The notes under the pieces were generated by a model. That model saw only the letters and a program-made list of their open reading frames with translations. It had not been told where the DNA came from and did no database searches. A program made the translations under genes and the position numbers. From Neurospora crassa OR74A (Eukaryota; Ascomycota; Sordariomycetes; Sordariales; Sordariaceae), in contig NC_026507.1 in the NCBI RefSeq assembly GCF_000182925.2, positions 496,001 through 560,000 on the forward strand: a stretch of DNA of 64,000 bases, given 5' to 3'. Positions 1 through 10,959 of the stretch are shown piece after piece; position 1 is the first letter of the stretch; each line of letters begins with the position of its first letter.

Positions 1-132
1 GACGCGATCCACAAACAGGACGCCGCCCAATGATTTGCGGAAAGTCTCAATGGCACTGGCTCCCTTGTGATCGTAGGGGTTTATGAATCCCGGAGAGGGG
101 AACACGTTGTTGTATTCTGTATAGTCGAGCAT
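1..132 (-). CDS. 5' end of an unrecognised protein-coding gene (partial, runs off the window)
   Basis: Reading the minus strand from an ATG at 130-132 to the window edge gives 44 uninterrupted codons, beginning MLDYTEYNNVFPSPGFINPY and continuing with a stretch that ends in LGGVLFVDRV. Composition and codon use look like real protein, with a mix of hydrophobic and polar residues and no low complexity. The frame stays open to the first base, so the rest lies to the left of the window. The gene is divergent from smc4, with about 0.7 kb between the two start codons. I do not recognise the family from so short a piece. It could instead be a second exon whose real start lies upstream. Confidence 0.55.
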   Translation of the reverse strand, partial: MLDYTEYNNVFPSPGFINPYDHKGASAIETFRKSLGGVLFVDRV

Positions 133-858
133 CGTGATGTTGAAGTTGGATTGCACAGTTGAAGTGCCCAAGTGTCCTTAGCTGTTGAATGAATTGAATG
201 GAAAGGGAAAAGGGAAAATCGAAGGGATGGATGAGTGCCGTCATGGCCTGGGATACATGTATGCAACGGCCATCGGGTCCGTCAGGTCCATCCCCTGCAC
301 CTGGAATGGAGCCTTCCCCGGATCTGTACCTGCGCTAGGTAACGGCCTGTCTTGGCTTATCGATAAGGTAAGAAAGCCGTAAGCGCATGGAATGTTTGTT
401 ACACAGAGCGGGACTCCACCAGCCTGCCACGCATGCAGTGATAGCGCAACACGGTGCGAGCGTTCCAGGCAGCGGAGGGGTCGCCCGCTGCAGTGCACGA
501 ATTGCATTGGCTGCCCGTGGCTGCTGTGGCTGATTGTTTACCACCGCAGTCACGGTATTGCAAGAAGCGTCCGTCCAAAAACTGCCCTGAATGTCAACAA
601 TCTAACCGCGGCGGGGCAAGGAAGAAGCTGCGACAGCACTCAAAGAGTTTCTGCGTGGGCGTCCCATTCCGTGTCTGTCGCAACAACTGCCCTGCGAAAT
701 GTGAATACCATTTTTCATCTTTACTTGTTATTACATAAACTTTCACTCCTTGGTTGTCTGATACCCGCATCTTGCAGCGCTTTCTGTTCCATTCTGTTCT
801 GTTGTTTTCATCATCGAGTCGAGAATTTGCAGGCCGAAACCACCGACAGACATCAGTC
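133..858. promoter_or_regulatory. Intergenic region between two divergent genes
   Basis: About 0.73 kb separating the start of the partial gene at the left edge from the start codon of smc4. It must hold both promoters and both 5' leaders. Open frames here are short and overlap each other. I see no further gene and no clear TATA box. Confidence 0.5.
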
Positions 859-3800
859 ATGTCGACGCGCCCATCGCGTCGGGCCGCCGCAACCAGGCGC
901 GCCGCCATCATCGAAGAATCCTCATCAGACGACGATATCGCAAACACCACATCGAGAGGCGCCCAAGATGACGACGAGGAGGACGATTATACACCCGCGC
1001 CAGCTTCGGCAGCCCGCAAGACTGCTCAGCGAACCACCAGAAGATCCACTGCCACGCCCGCTCCTAGGGCAGGAACACCAGCAGCAGCATCATCATCAAC
1101 TGCACCGGCACCGGCACCAAAAGCTGCGCCGAAAAGGCGCGGACGACCTAAGAAGAATGCCGCGCCCAAACCCAGCAAAGAGCCCAGTGTCGAACCGAGT
1201 GTCGAAGCGAATAACGATCCCCAAGCCGAACCCGAAGCCCCAGCGCCTGCCGTCAAGCCAAAGGATGAGCCGATCGAGGAGGGTATCGACCCCAATGTGA
1301 CTGTCGCGTCTGCCGTTTCGCCCGCTACAACCGCCGTGATCGCGGAGCCAGAAGCACGGGATACGCAAGAAATTCAGTCACCCCCGCGGAAGCGTAGAAC
1401 TCTTGTGCGGCGCCTCAGCAGATCGCCAGCAAAGATCATGCAGCAACAACTCGAGCTGCAACAGCAACAAGCCAGCCGTCAAGGGACACCAACGCCAGGC
1501 TCTCCGTCAACTCAACGCGTCGATCGCCAACCTGCTCCTCTACAGGACATCACCCAGACCCTCATCAACCTACCACCTCCAGCGACCGCGGCATCAGAGA
1601 CCCTTGTCAACACACAGCCAACATCAACAGCAGATGAAACCGTCGTGGCGGCCCAGAAGCCCGTCAGGGCTATGGATACTATTCTGGAAAAGCCCATGGA
1701 TATTGTGCTCAAGTCACGGACCATGGCTCTTCCCGTCGTCGAGGATACCGGCCCGAAGCCACGCATTGTCATCACCAATCTTGTGCTCATCAACTTCAAG
1801 AGTTACGCCGGTAGACAGGAGGTCGGCCCCTTCCATGCTTCGTTCTCTTCGGTCGTGGGTCCCAACGGTTCTGGCAAATCCAACGTCATCGACTCGTTGC
1901 TGTTCGTCTTTGGTTTCCGTGCCAGCAAGATGCGACAAGGCAAGATCTCGGCCTTGATTCACAATTCGGCGCAGTTTCCGAATCTCGACTACTGTGAGGT
2001 GGAAGTGCATTTCCAGGAAGTCATGGACTTGGTAAGTCAAACATTGTTTTGAAGGGGAGTCATTGTGCTGACATTGATAGCCCGGCGGTGGCCACGAGGT
2101 TATCCCCGACTCAACACTCGTCATCTCGCGCAAAGCATTCAAGAACAACTCGAGCCAGTACTACATCAACGGCAAATCATCCAATTTTACCACCGTGACC
2201 ACGCTACTCCGCGACCGTGGTGTCGATCTGGATCACAAGCGTTTTCTCATTCTCCAGGGCGAAGTCGAATCGATTGCCCAGATGAAGCCCAAAGCCGGCA
2301 ACGAGCACGAAGATGGTCTGTTGGAGTACCTAGAAGACATTATTGGCACTTCCAAATACAAGACACCAATTGAAGAGTCGGCCACCGAAGTCGAAACCCT
2401 CAACGAGATCTGCATGGAGAAGAGTGGTCGTGTCCAGCACGTGGAAAAGGAAAGGAACAGTCTCGAGGACAAGAAGAACAAGGCGCTGGCGTATGTTCGC
2501 GATGAAAACGAACTGGCGCTGAAACAGTCGGCTCTCTACCAGCTATACATCAGCGAATGCGACGACAATATTGCTGTCACAGAGGAGGCTATCGGTCAGA
2601 TGCAGGCACAACTTGACGCTGAGCTTGAGAAGCACCACGGCAGCGAACAGCTCATCAAGCAGTTGGAAAAGGCCTACTCCAAGGGTAGCAAGGAATACGA
2701 CTCTTGGGAGAAGCAGACACAGCAGCTGGTCAAGGAGATGAACAAGTTCGAGCAGGAACGCGTCAAATTCGAGGAGAAGCGGAAGTTCTTGACGGACAAG
2801 CGTAAGAAGCTTGAGAAGACGATCGCTAACGCCGAGAAGACGGCTGTTGAAGCGGAGGAGACCATTCAGAACTGCACCAAGGAGATTGAGCGTCGTCAAA
2901 AGGACATTGTTTTCCTGGAGAAGAAGGTCAAGGAAGAGGAGGCCGAGCTTGCGACGATACGTGAGAGCCTCAAGGGCAAGACGCAAAAGTACTCGGATCA
3001 GATCGCGGCAAAGCAAAAGTCTCTCGAGCCTTGGAAGGACAAGATCAATCAGAAACAGTCCGCCATTGCCGTTGCGGAGAGTGAGCTGGCCATTCTCAGG
3101 GAAAAGGCCAATGCCGGAACTGTGGCCCTTGAGGAGATGGAGACGAAAATTGTGGCCATCCAGGAAAGGCAAGCGGCGAAGGCGGAGGAGATGGAGCAGT
3201 GCAAAGCTGAGAGAGCGAACCTGATCAAGGAGGGCAAGAAGATCGAGGCTGAACTTTCCAAGCTTGCGGAGGAGGAACCCAAGTACCGGCAACAGCTTTC
3301 GAATGCCCGCCAAAAGGCTGACGAGGCGCGGTCGAGCTTGTCCGCCACACAAAACCGAGGCAATGTCTTGACTGCCCTTATGCGCATGAAGGAGTCGGGT
3401 CGTATCGATGGGTTTCATGGACGACTTGGAAATCTCGGTGCTATTGACCAGAAGTACGATATTGCCATCTCTACAGCCTGTGGTGCTCTGGACAACTTTG
3501 TCACCGACACTGTTGAGGCCGGTCAGCAATGTATTGAATATCTCCGAAAAACCAACCTCGGACGTGGTAATTTTATGTGCTTGGACAAGTTGCGAGTCCG
3601 CGACATGTCTCCTATTCAGACTCCCGAAAACGCCCCTCGTCTCTTTGACCTTGTCAAGCCCAAAGACGACAAGTTCCGACCTGCCTTCTACCATGCTCTT
3701 CAGGACACATTGGTCGCCAAGGATCTCGCTCAGGCAAACCGCATTGCCTATGGCGCTAAGAGATGGCGAGTAGTGACCCTTGCCGGCGAGCTCATCGATA

Positions 3801-5995
3801 AGTCAGGTACCATGACCGGTGGTGGCACTACAGTCAAGCGGGGTCTGATGTCCTCCAAGCTTGTGGCTGACACCACCAAGGAGCAAGTTGACAAGCTTGA
3901 GGCGGACCGTGATACCTTGGAGCAGGCCTTCAACGAGTTCCAAGACCGCCAACGAGAACTCGAGTCCCGTCTGCGCCAGATCCAGTCCATGATTCCCCAG
4001 CTTGAGACCAAGATGCAGAAGATCAACCTCGAAGTTGAGAGCTCGGAGCGCAACCTTGCCGATGCCCAGCGCCGTATCAAGGAGCTCAGCAAGGAGCAAC
4101 AGCCTTCCAAGACGGATGACAACCGCGTCGCCGCCCTTGAAAAGGAAATTGCCAAGCTTGAGGGCGAGGTCGAGAAGCTGCGCGAGGAGATGTCCTCCGT
4201 CGAGGATGAAATTAAGGCTCTTCAAGATAAGATCATGAAGGTAGGTGGTGAAAAGCTTCGCTCTCAAAAAGCCGCTGTGGACTCGTTAAAGGCAGAGATC
4301 GCCACGCAAAACGAGGAAACTTCTGCCGCCGAGGTGAAGATGGCGAAAGCGGAGAAACAGAAGCACAAGCTAGAGAAGGACTTTAACAAGGCGTCTAAAG
4401 AGCTGCAGAATGCCATTCAGGAGACCGAGGCTCTGGAAGAGGAGATTCAGAACCAGGGCGATACTGCCGAGAGCCTCACGACCCGTGTTGAAGAGGCCCA
4501 GGAGGCACTCAAGGAGAAGAAGAAAGAACTGGCAGCTATGAAGAAGGAGCTGGATGAGAAGACGGCCGAGCTCAACGAGACAAGGGCGGTGGAAATTGAG
4601 ATGCGCAATAAGCTCGAGGAAAACCAAAAGATCCTGTCTGAGAACCAGAAGCGTCTGCGCTACTGGGAAGACAAGCTCTCCAAGCTCGCCCTCCAAGACA
4701 TTGAAGATCTCGAGCGCGGCACCAGCGGCGACGCAGCAGCACCTCAACAACTTGCCGACCCTGATGCCATGGACGTCGACGACCCTGATTCCATTCTCCA
4801 AGCCCAACTCGAGGCCGAAGCCGCCGAGGCCGAAGAGAACGAGGAGGACGAGGAGGAAGAGGAGGAGGAGGAAGACGAAGATCCAGAAGCCATGTCCCTC
4901 GACGAAGACGACGAGGAACCTCGCCAGCGCAAGCAGAAAACCCCCAAGAAGCAAAAGCAAAAGCGCCGTCAACAAACCGGCAAAACCCCGCGCAAACCCC
5001 GCAACCCCCTCGAACTCCCCCGCTACACCCGCGACGAGCTAGCCGACATGTCCAAAGAGAAACTCAAGGGCGAGATCGCCGCGCTCGAAGAGAAGATCTC
5101 CAACGTGAACATCGACCTGTCTGTACTCTCCGAATACCGTCGTCGCGTGGAAGAACATCTCGCGCGTTCTTCGGACTTGGCCTCAGCCGTCTCCCAGCGC
5201 GACGCCGCCAAGAAGCGTCTCGACGAGCTCCGTCGTCTGCGATTGGAGGGCTTCATGGAAGGGTTCTCGACCATCTCTCTTAGACTAAAAGAGATGTACC
5301 AGATGATCACCATGGGCGGCAACGCAGAGCTGGAGCTGGTGGACAGTCTGGACCCCTTCTCGGAGGGAATCTTGTTCAGCGTGATGCCGCCCAAGAAGAG
5401 CTGGAAGAATATTTCTAATCTAAGTGGTGGCGAGAAGACGTTGAGTTCTCTGGCGCTGGTGTTTGCATTGCATCATTACAAGCCGACGCCGCTTTATGTG
5501 ATGGATGAAATTGATGCGGCGCTGGATTTCAGGAATGTTAGTATTTCCCCTTTTCCCCTTTTCCTTCCTTTGCCTTTTCTTTTTTTTTTTTTTTTTCTTT
5601 CCTCGCTACGCTCGATCCCCGCCCCTCCCCCCTCCCTTTTTTTTTCATTCCCCACTGACAAAGCGAAAAAGGTCTCCATCGTAGCCTCCTACATCAAAGA
5701 ACGCACCAAAAACGCCCAATTCATCGTCATCTCCCTGCGCAACAACATGTTTGAGCTCGCCGCCCGTCTGGTCGGCGTCTACAAGGTCAACCACATGACC
5801 AAGTCGGTCACAATTGAGAATCATGATTATATCCAGCGAGGCAAACATCAGAAGGAGGAAAAAGAACGGAGGGAGAGGGAGAGACGCCAGAAAGAAGAGG
5901 AGAAGAGGGAAAGGCAAGAAAGGGAACAAAGAGAGAGGGAAATGATGGGACAACAGTCGGCTGCGGAGGTTACTGTTGCTAGTATTGAGGCTTAG
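859..5995 (+). CDS. smc4: Condensin subunit SMC4 (structural maintenance of chromosomes ATPase)
   Basis: SMC4 pairs with SMC2 in condensin, which compacts and resolves chromosomes in mitosis. Three exons fit: 859-2031, 2081-5536 and 5672-5995, giving about 1650 residues. I see the Walker A loop GPNGSGKSN near residue 334, long coiled coils on either side of a hinge at about 815-960 (RIDGFHGRLGNLGAID), the ABC signature LSGGEKTLSSLAL near 1505 and Walker B DEIDAALD near 1533. The sequence after the second splice (VSIVASYIKERT) matches SMC4 rather than SMC1-3. The start MSTRPSRRAAATRR is chosen over an upstream in-frame ATG at 754 because it opens a typical basic tail. The first 310 residues are low-complexity and include KRRGRPKK. 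An acidic then basic insert sits near 1305-1365. The second intron (135 nt) is a multiple of three without stops, so retention would keep the frame. Confidence 0.95.
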
Positions 5996-6608
5996 GGTGG
6001 ACTGTGAGAGGGGGGTGGAGGGAGATGATAGAAAGTGGGTTTGGCTCGTCGGCTGGCAGGCTGGCCGGTAAATTCTGTTACATATCGGGATCACTAGATT
6101 ATGGTCTTTTGTTGTTGTTGGGTGGTGGGTTTCTGTGTTATTTATTTTGAGGAGTTATGAGTATGTTACGAAAGGGGGAATCCAGGTTTACTTTTAACGT
6201 TGTCTTTGCTGCCCAATGCAGGAAAATCTTCATCTGCTGCGTTCATCTAATGTATTGCCCCGATGTATCATCAAAAGCTACCACTGGCGATGCAACATGC
6301 ATCATTTTCGGAATCACACGATGAAGGCCCACTACTATATGGAGAGAAAAAGAAAAGGAAATTACAATTCATTTAGGTACATATTTTCACGCCCTTACCT
6401 TATTTTAGCCTTTTTATCCCAACCTTTGAATCATCATCACAGGCATATGGCGCTAGAGTGTCTAAGCACCCTTCGTTAATTTCCATCCTAGGTACCTACT
6501 GCTTAATTCTCCGGACTATACTACTCTCAACTAGGTAGGTAGGTATGCACCTACATATATAAGACGGAACGAAGTGAACCTATATAAAGATATATCAAAC
6601 AAAACCAT
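5996..6608. other. smc4 downstream region up to the transposon boundary
   Basis: Ordinary-composition sequence holding the smc4 3' UTR and several CCTAGGTA/TAGGTAGG-type short repeats around 6490-6550. No gene is visible. Composition becomes strongly AT-rich only after about 6780, inside the element that begins at 6618. Confidence 0.5.
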
Positions 6609-6616
6609 TTATAATA
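6609..6616. repeat. Left copy of putative target-site duplication TTATAATA
   Basis: The octamer directly precedes the left terminal repeat and recurs in direct orientation just after the right terminal repeat at 27775-27782. A ninth base would be C on the left and T on the right. The sequence is AT-only, so a chance match is not negligible. Confidence 0.5.
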
Positions 6617-6617
6617 C

Positions 6618-6767
6618 TAGTCTCTGAACAGACCCCATCTACCTCCGTTCCCCCGCCCTACATAAAATGTGGGTCTCCTCGAACTTTGTAAGAGGAGGTC
6701 TGTGTCAATTTTGAGCATTTTGGCCGTCAAGCGCTATTGTTCCCATACAAACAAAACTCTACTCAAA
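6618..6767 (+). repeat. Left terminal inverted repeat of the 21-kb element
   Basis: About 150 bp of normal GC content, similar in inverted orientation to 27636-27774. The best blocks are the first 18 bp, the 10-bp identity CAATTTTGAG near 6705-6714, GCTAT near 6733, CCCA near 6742 and AAACTCTACTC near 6755. Small indels separate the blocks. Confidence 0.65.
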
Positions 6768-6954
6768 TATATTACTCGTAGATATCTCTACAATTACAAC
6801 CGATACCTAAATTTAATTTAATTATTAAGTTTAGTATTAGTCCTACCTTTAGTTTCGCAATTTTTTTTTTTTTACTATAATTAATATTTATTATTAGATA
6901 AAGTCTAGGGCGTTCCTTCGTTAAGCGCTATAATTACTATCCTAAGAAATAAGT

Positions 6955-8240
6955 ATTATATTTTACTTATTTTTTATTATATTAATTTAAAATTTGGTAT
7001 TAAATATAGCCCAATTTAATTCTACCTTCGACGAAGTTTTGGGGTTTATTCGATACTTTAAAACTTGTTCCAACTTTACTATTTCGCCCTCTCCCGGATT
7101 AATATTGTACAAATATATTACTACTATCGTTGAATATATATACCCAATAGAATACTCTAGACTTTAGACTCGTTTTATATACGCTATCGTCCGACTTCTA
7201 CTTAATCCAATCTCTTAATTAATTGTAAATTCCAACCGCTATAAACCTCGTCCGGAATAGGTTAAATATATCTATTATATTATATACCGTTCTAGCAATA
7301 CTATCCTTATAGTAGTAATTGGTTTTAGTAAGAATATTATACTTTAAACAATATTAGTAATTTTACTAAATAAAATTATTCTACAAATTATTCCTTTAAG
7401 CTGTTTCGGTTAGGAATAGAGGGACGTTATTATAAAGTATTCCGGCGCTAAGCTTCTATTTATTAATTAGGACCTTTATAAGGTATATTTAGTAATTACT
7501 ATTTTAAATATAGAGTATTTAATTAATATATTTAGATTTATATAATATAGGACTATATATATATTAGACGTTTTACGTATATCTTCCTCGGGCCTAAGTA
7601 AGTTCTTTACTACCGGTTCTTTAAAATCCTTTGTAATCCGGAATTTACCGCCCGTATAGCGTTTATAATTATAGACGAACTTTATATAATTTACCAATAG
7701 CGTAACTTCTATATTAAATTCTTTAATCTCTTTCAATTCTACCGGACCCTTCCCCTCTTTATTCCTTAGTTCGGTTATATAGCTATATTAACTAGAGAAT
7801 CTAAGGTTTATATATAATAATACGCTAATTTTTATAAATTTAGAGAATCTTCCAACTCCCTACGTATTATCTATATTTTAATCGACCGCCCTAATATTAA
7901 TATAGTTTTTAATTATATTCCACTTAGTGAAAATTAAGTTTTTGAGCGACTTGAATTTCTCCTTATCCCTATAATAGGGGTAATAATCCCTAAAATTATT
8001 ATTTATATTGATAGTAAGGACTTAATTAATAAAGTAAGGAAGTATTTTATTTATACTATAATTAAGCGCAATCTCTATACTAAAACCGAAGTGCCTATAG
8101 TAGTCTAAGTTTACTACTTTTATATTCGCCCCCCTAACTAAGAACGTCTATATTAGTAATTTATTACCCCTAATTCCTAATATTGTATTATTATATCGAT
8201 GGTCGTATTAGGGATAGGTATAGATATATTTAATATAGTC
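6955..8240 (-). pseudogene. Ghost gene A inside the element: unrecognised protein, RIP-inactivated
   Basis: On the minus strand one frame can be followed from about 8200 down to 6955 with protein-like composition. Its interruptions are TAA or TAG in the parts I translated, consistent with mutated Gln/Trp codons. An 86-codon part (7736-7476) has no stop. Legible pieces include GANIKVVNLDYYRHFGF, FKSLKNLIFTKWN, ELRNKEGKGPVELKEIKEFN and YLYNINPGEGEIVKLEQVLK. The total is about 430 codons. I do not recognise a family. It lies close to the left terminal repeat, where a transposase or accessory gene could sit. Start and end are approximate. Confidence 0.55.
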
Positions 8241-9299
8241 CGAGTTATATAATATAATGAGGTTACGTTTAAGGATATTGCAGATTTATAGTAATGTTTT
8301 GGTCGCGCCGTTTGCGCTGGCGGAGAGGGTATCGCCTATTTCTTTGCACTTTATTGGTATTTTAATTGGTTTGGATATATATTCAAAAAGCCGTCTTTAT
8401 TGTAAAATTAACTATACAATAATTGTTTATGTATATATAATACTAAATCGTTATTTATATCGGACACAATCTTCAATATAGTTTAATCTTAGTTATTTAA
8501 CTAATTTAGATGCCCTTCGTTTATAATAAACCCTAATTTCGGTATATTCGGGATTATTAAACTAAAGAAATAGACGAAGTATAATACTAAGTAATAGGCT
8601 AAATTAATTGTATATTACCCTAATATATATATTATCGCGAATGCAAAGTATTTCTACAAAGCCATTCTCTATATTCTCTAGGGTTATATCGATTATAATA
8701 ATTATATTCGTACTATGTGTTGCAATAGGTATAATTACTACCTTAGTCAGGTTAAATAGCTACCTAAAAGGCCGAAGAAGAAGTCTAGCCTACTATCCGA
8801 TACCTTTAAAGCTAGTATTTTCTTATTATACCTCTAAAATTTTTTTTCGGAACGTATTACGTCGGTATACGTATTATATTATATTAATTTCCAAATACCT
8901 TATACTATTCTTTTACTACCTAAAATCTCTTAGTAAATTATATATATTATAGTTGTAATTAAGGTAAGCGATTCGATATATATATTGGACGACCTAATAA
9001 TATATATACCTCTTTTATAGAATTAGGAGTACTTTAATACTTACGGGCCTAACCTTTTCGTAGAATATATTAGAGTACTATTGGTTATTAAAGTAAGTTA
9101 GAATAGTAAGTGTAAAAATAATTCTATTAAAAATATAATATATAATAGGAATAATATTATCTAACCTACTTTACCCCCGCTTCTTTATATTCTTACGACC
9201 TTAGCCCCTACTCCTAATCCCCGCCCTACTAAATACTATACAACTACTAGCTAGCGTTAATATATTTATTAAAGTACTTTTTACGTTTAATTATTTTTA
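8241..9299. other. AT-rich RIP-mutated sequence, content unresolved
   Basis: Two short open frames on the plus strand (8257-8481 and 8608-8952) have skewed composition. I could not connect them to a longer ghost frame. A little less-mutated sequence (GCGCCGTTTGCGCTGGCGGAG) near 8309 stands out from the surroundings. Confidence 0.35.
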
Positions 9300-9540
9300 T
9301 TTTAATTAAAGTGGGTTGTTTATTCGGATTAAAGTTATTTAATTCTTACTTTAATTAAAGTTTAATAACCTATATATATTATTTATAAATGACCTTCGTT
9401 TTAGTTAAAACGAATCTATTCGCTTTAATTAGAGCGAAAGATAGTAGTTTAGAATTTACTTTAGCTAGAGCGAAAATCGTCTATAAGTAATATATAGGTT
9501 GTTTACTAGACTCTAATTAGAGCGAGAGCCGTATTTGACT
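9300..9540. repeat. Cluster of palindromic TTCGCTCTAATTAGAGCGAA-type motifs
   Basis: Six related palindromes lie within 240 bp, at about 9301, 9340, 9400, 9420, 9455 and 9510. They share the pattern CTYTAATTARAG, usually followed by CGAA(A). Differences between copies are mostly C/T or G/A, as RIP would give. The same motif is found across the island. Confidence 0.7.
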
Positions 9541-10594
9541 ATTATAGCATTTCGATTGAATATAGTAGGTTAGGTTCGATTTGTTAGTTAGGTAGAAAAT
9601 ATATATATAGGTTTATAATTAATAAATTTACTCCTTACTTCTAGTATTCGCTACTAGTATTAGCCTCGTCTACTCCCCTTCTACACCCTCGTACCTTATA
9701 ACTTTTAGAAACCCATACGTTCTTTAAAGTACTACTTTATTATACTCCCTCTCCTAATTCCTTAGTAAACCAAATTTTATTTCCGTTTATACTATCGACC
9801 TTAAAGTTCGATATTAATACTAAATTTAATATTTAATATATTTTACTATCCTCCGCCTATTTTATTTTACTATATTTATTATTTCTATCCGAAAGCTTTA
9901 TAGTTTAATATAAATTAGTTTGAGGCTCCTATGAATATACTTCTTATATAGAAGTTAGTATTCCGGGAGGGGCGTAATTAATCTTTAATTATTTAACCTC
10001 GGTAATATTAAGAATACTTCTTTTATCCTAATTCAAATAGCGCTAATTATAAAGTATACAAATAAATATAATTACTATCTTAAAGTATAAATCGATATTA
10101 AAGCTTAAATTAATATTACTTTTATTATTTAATTTAAATTCCCTATAAATTAAATTAGTAAATTATTAAATTTAATAAATAAACCCCGTGCTTTACAAAC
10201 TTCGTAGTAACTATTACCAATTTATAGTAAAAGGAATACGCTATCTAGTATTTTAATAAGTATTAAATTAAGTAACGATATTATTAACCTACGGTAAAAG
10301 GAATATACCGTCTAGTACTTCGAATAAATTTTTAGTTATATAAATACTCATTCGAAGTGCTAGATAGTATATACGTATAGAAGGGAGAATTTAGGGACCG
10401 GGGTAAGGAAGGGGGGGAATAATTCTTATACCTTTTTAAGAGGGTTTAAAGCCGCTTTAGATTAGCGTCTCTTCTATTTACCTTAGTATTAGAATAAAAA
10501 GTAAGGGCGATTTTAATAAATAGTTTTTAAGGAGGGGAGGGGGTAGGGGAAGTAGTAAGGGTTAGGGTTAATCCTAAATATTAGGATAAAGACC

Positions 10595-10858
10595 TAAGGC
10601 CTAGGGTACTATATATAGGCCTTATTAACAATTACCTGCGGCGCCTATTAGTATATTTACTACTATATTAAGATAAAATCTAAACGGCCCGGGGTATAGT
10701 ATATAAGCCTTATTTAGAATTACTTACGGCGCCTATCTATATATTTACTACTATATTAGAATAAAATCTAAACGGCCCGGGGTATAGCGTATAAACCTTA
10801 TTTAGAATTACCTACGATACTTATTTGTATATTTATTATTATATTAAGATAAAATTTA
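10595..10858. repeat. Three tandem copies of an 88-bp repeat
   Basis: AACGGCCCGGGGTATAG occurs at 10683 and again at 10771, exactly 88 bp apart, and a more diverged copy precedes them. Each copy contains GCCTTATT, a GGCGCCTAT-like block and TATTTACTACTATATTA. The GC-rich block AACGGCCCGGGG has escaped most mutation. Confidence 0.75.
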
Positions 10859-10959
10859 ATAATTTAAATATTCTATCTAATTAAAACTAGCGCTATATTC
10901 TAATTAAAGCGAAATTAAATATATAAGACTATTTTAGGTTTAATGTCTATACTTGTTAA

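Noticed and set aside
392-1300. A 302-codon frame upstream of and overlapping smc4
   Set aside because: It overlaps the smc4 start in another frame, has irregular composition and no domain; the overlap with the low-complexity SMC4 tail explains its length.
2543-3694. A 383-codon Leu-rich minus-strand frame inside smc4
   Set aside because: It is the antisense shadow of Lys/Glu-rich coiled coil codons, which read as Leu and Phe on the other strand.
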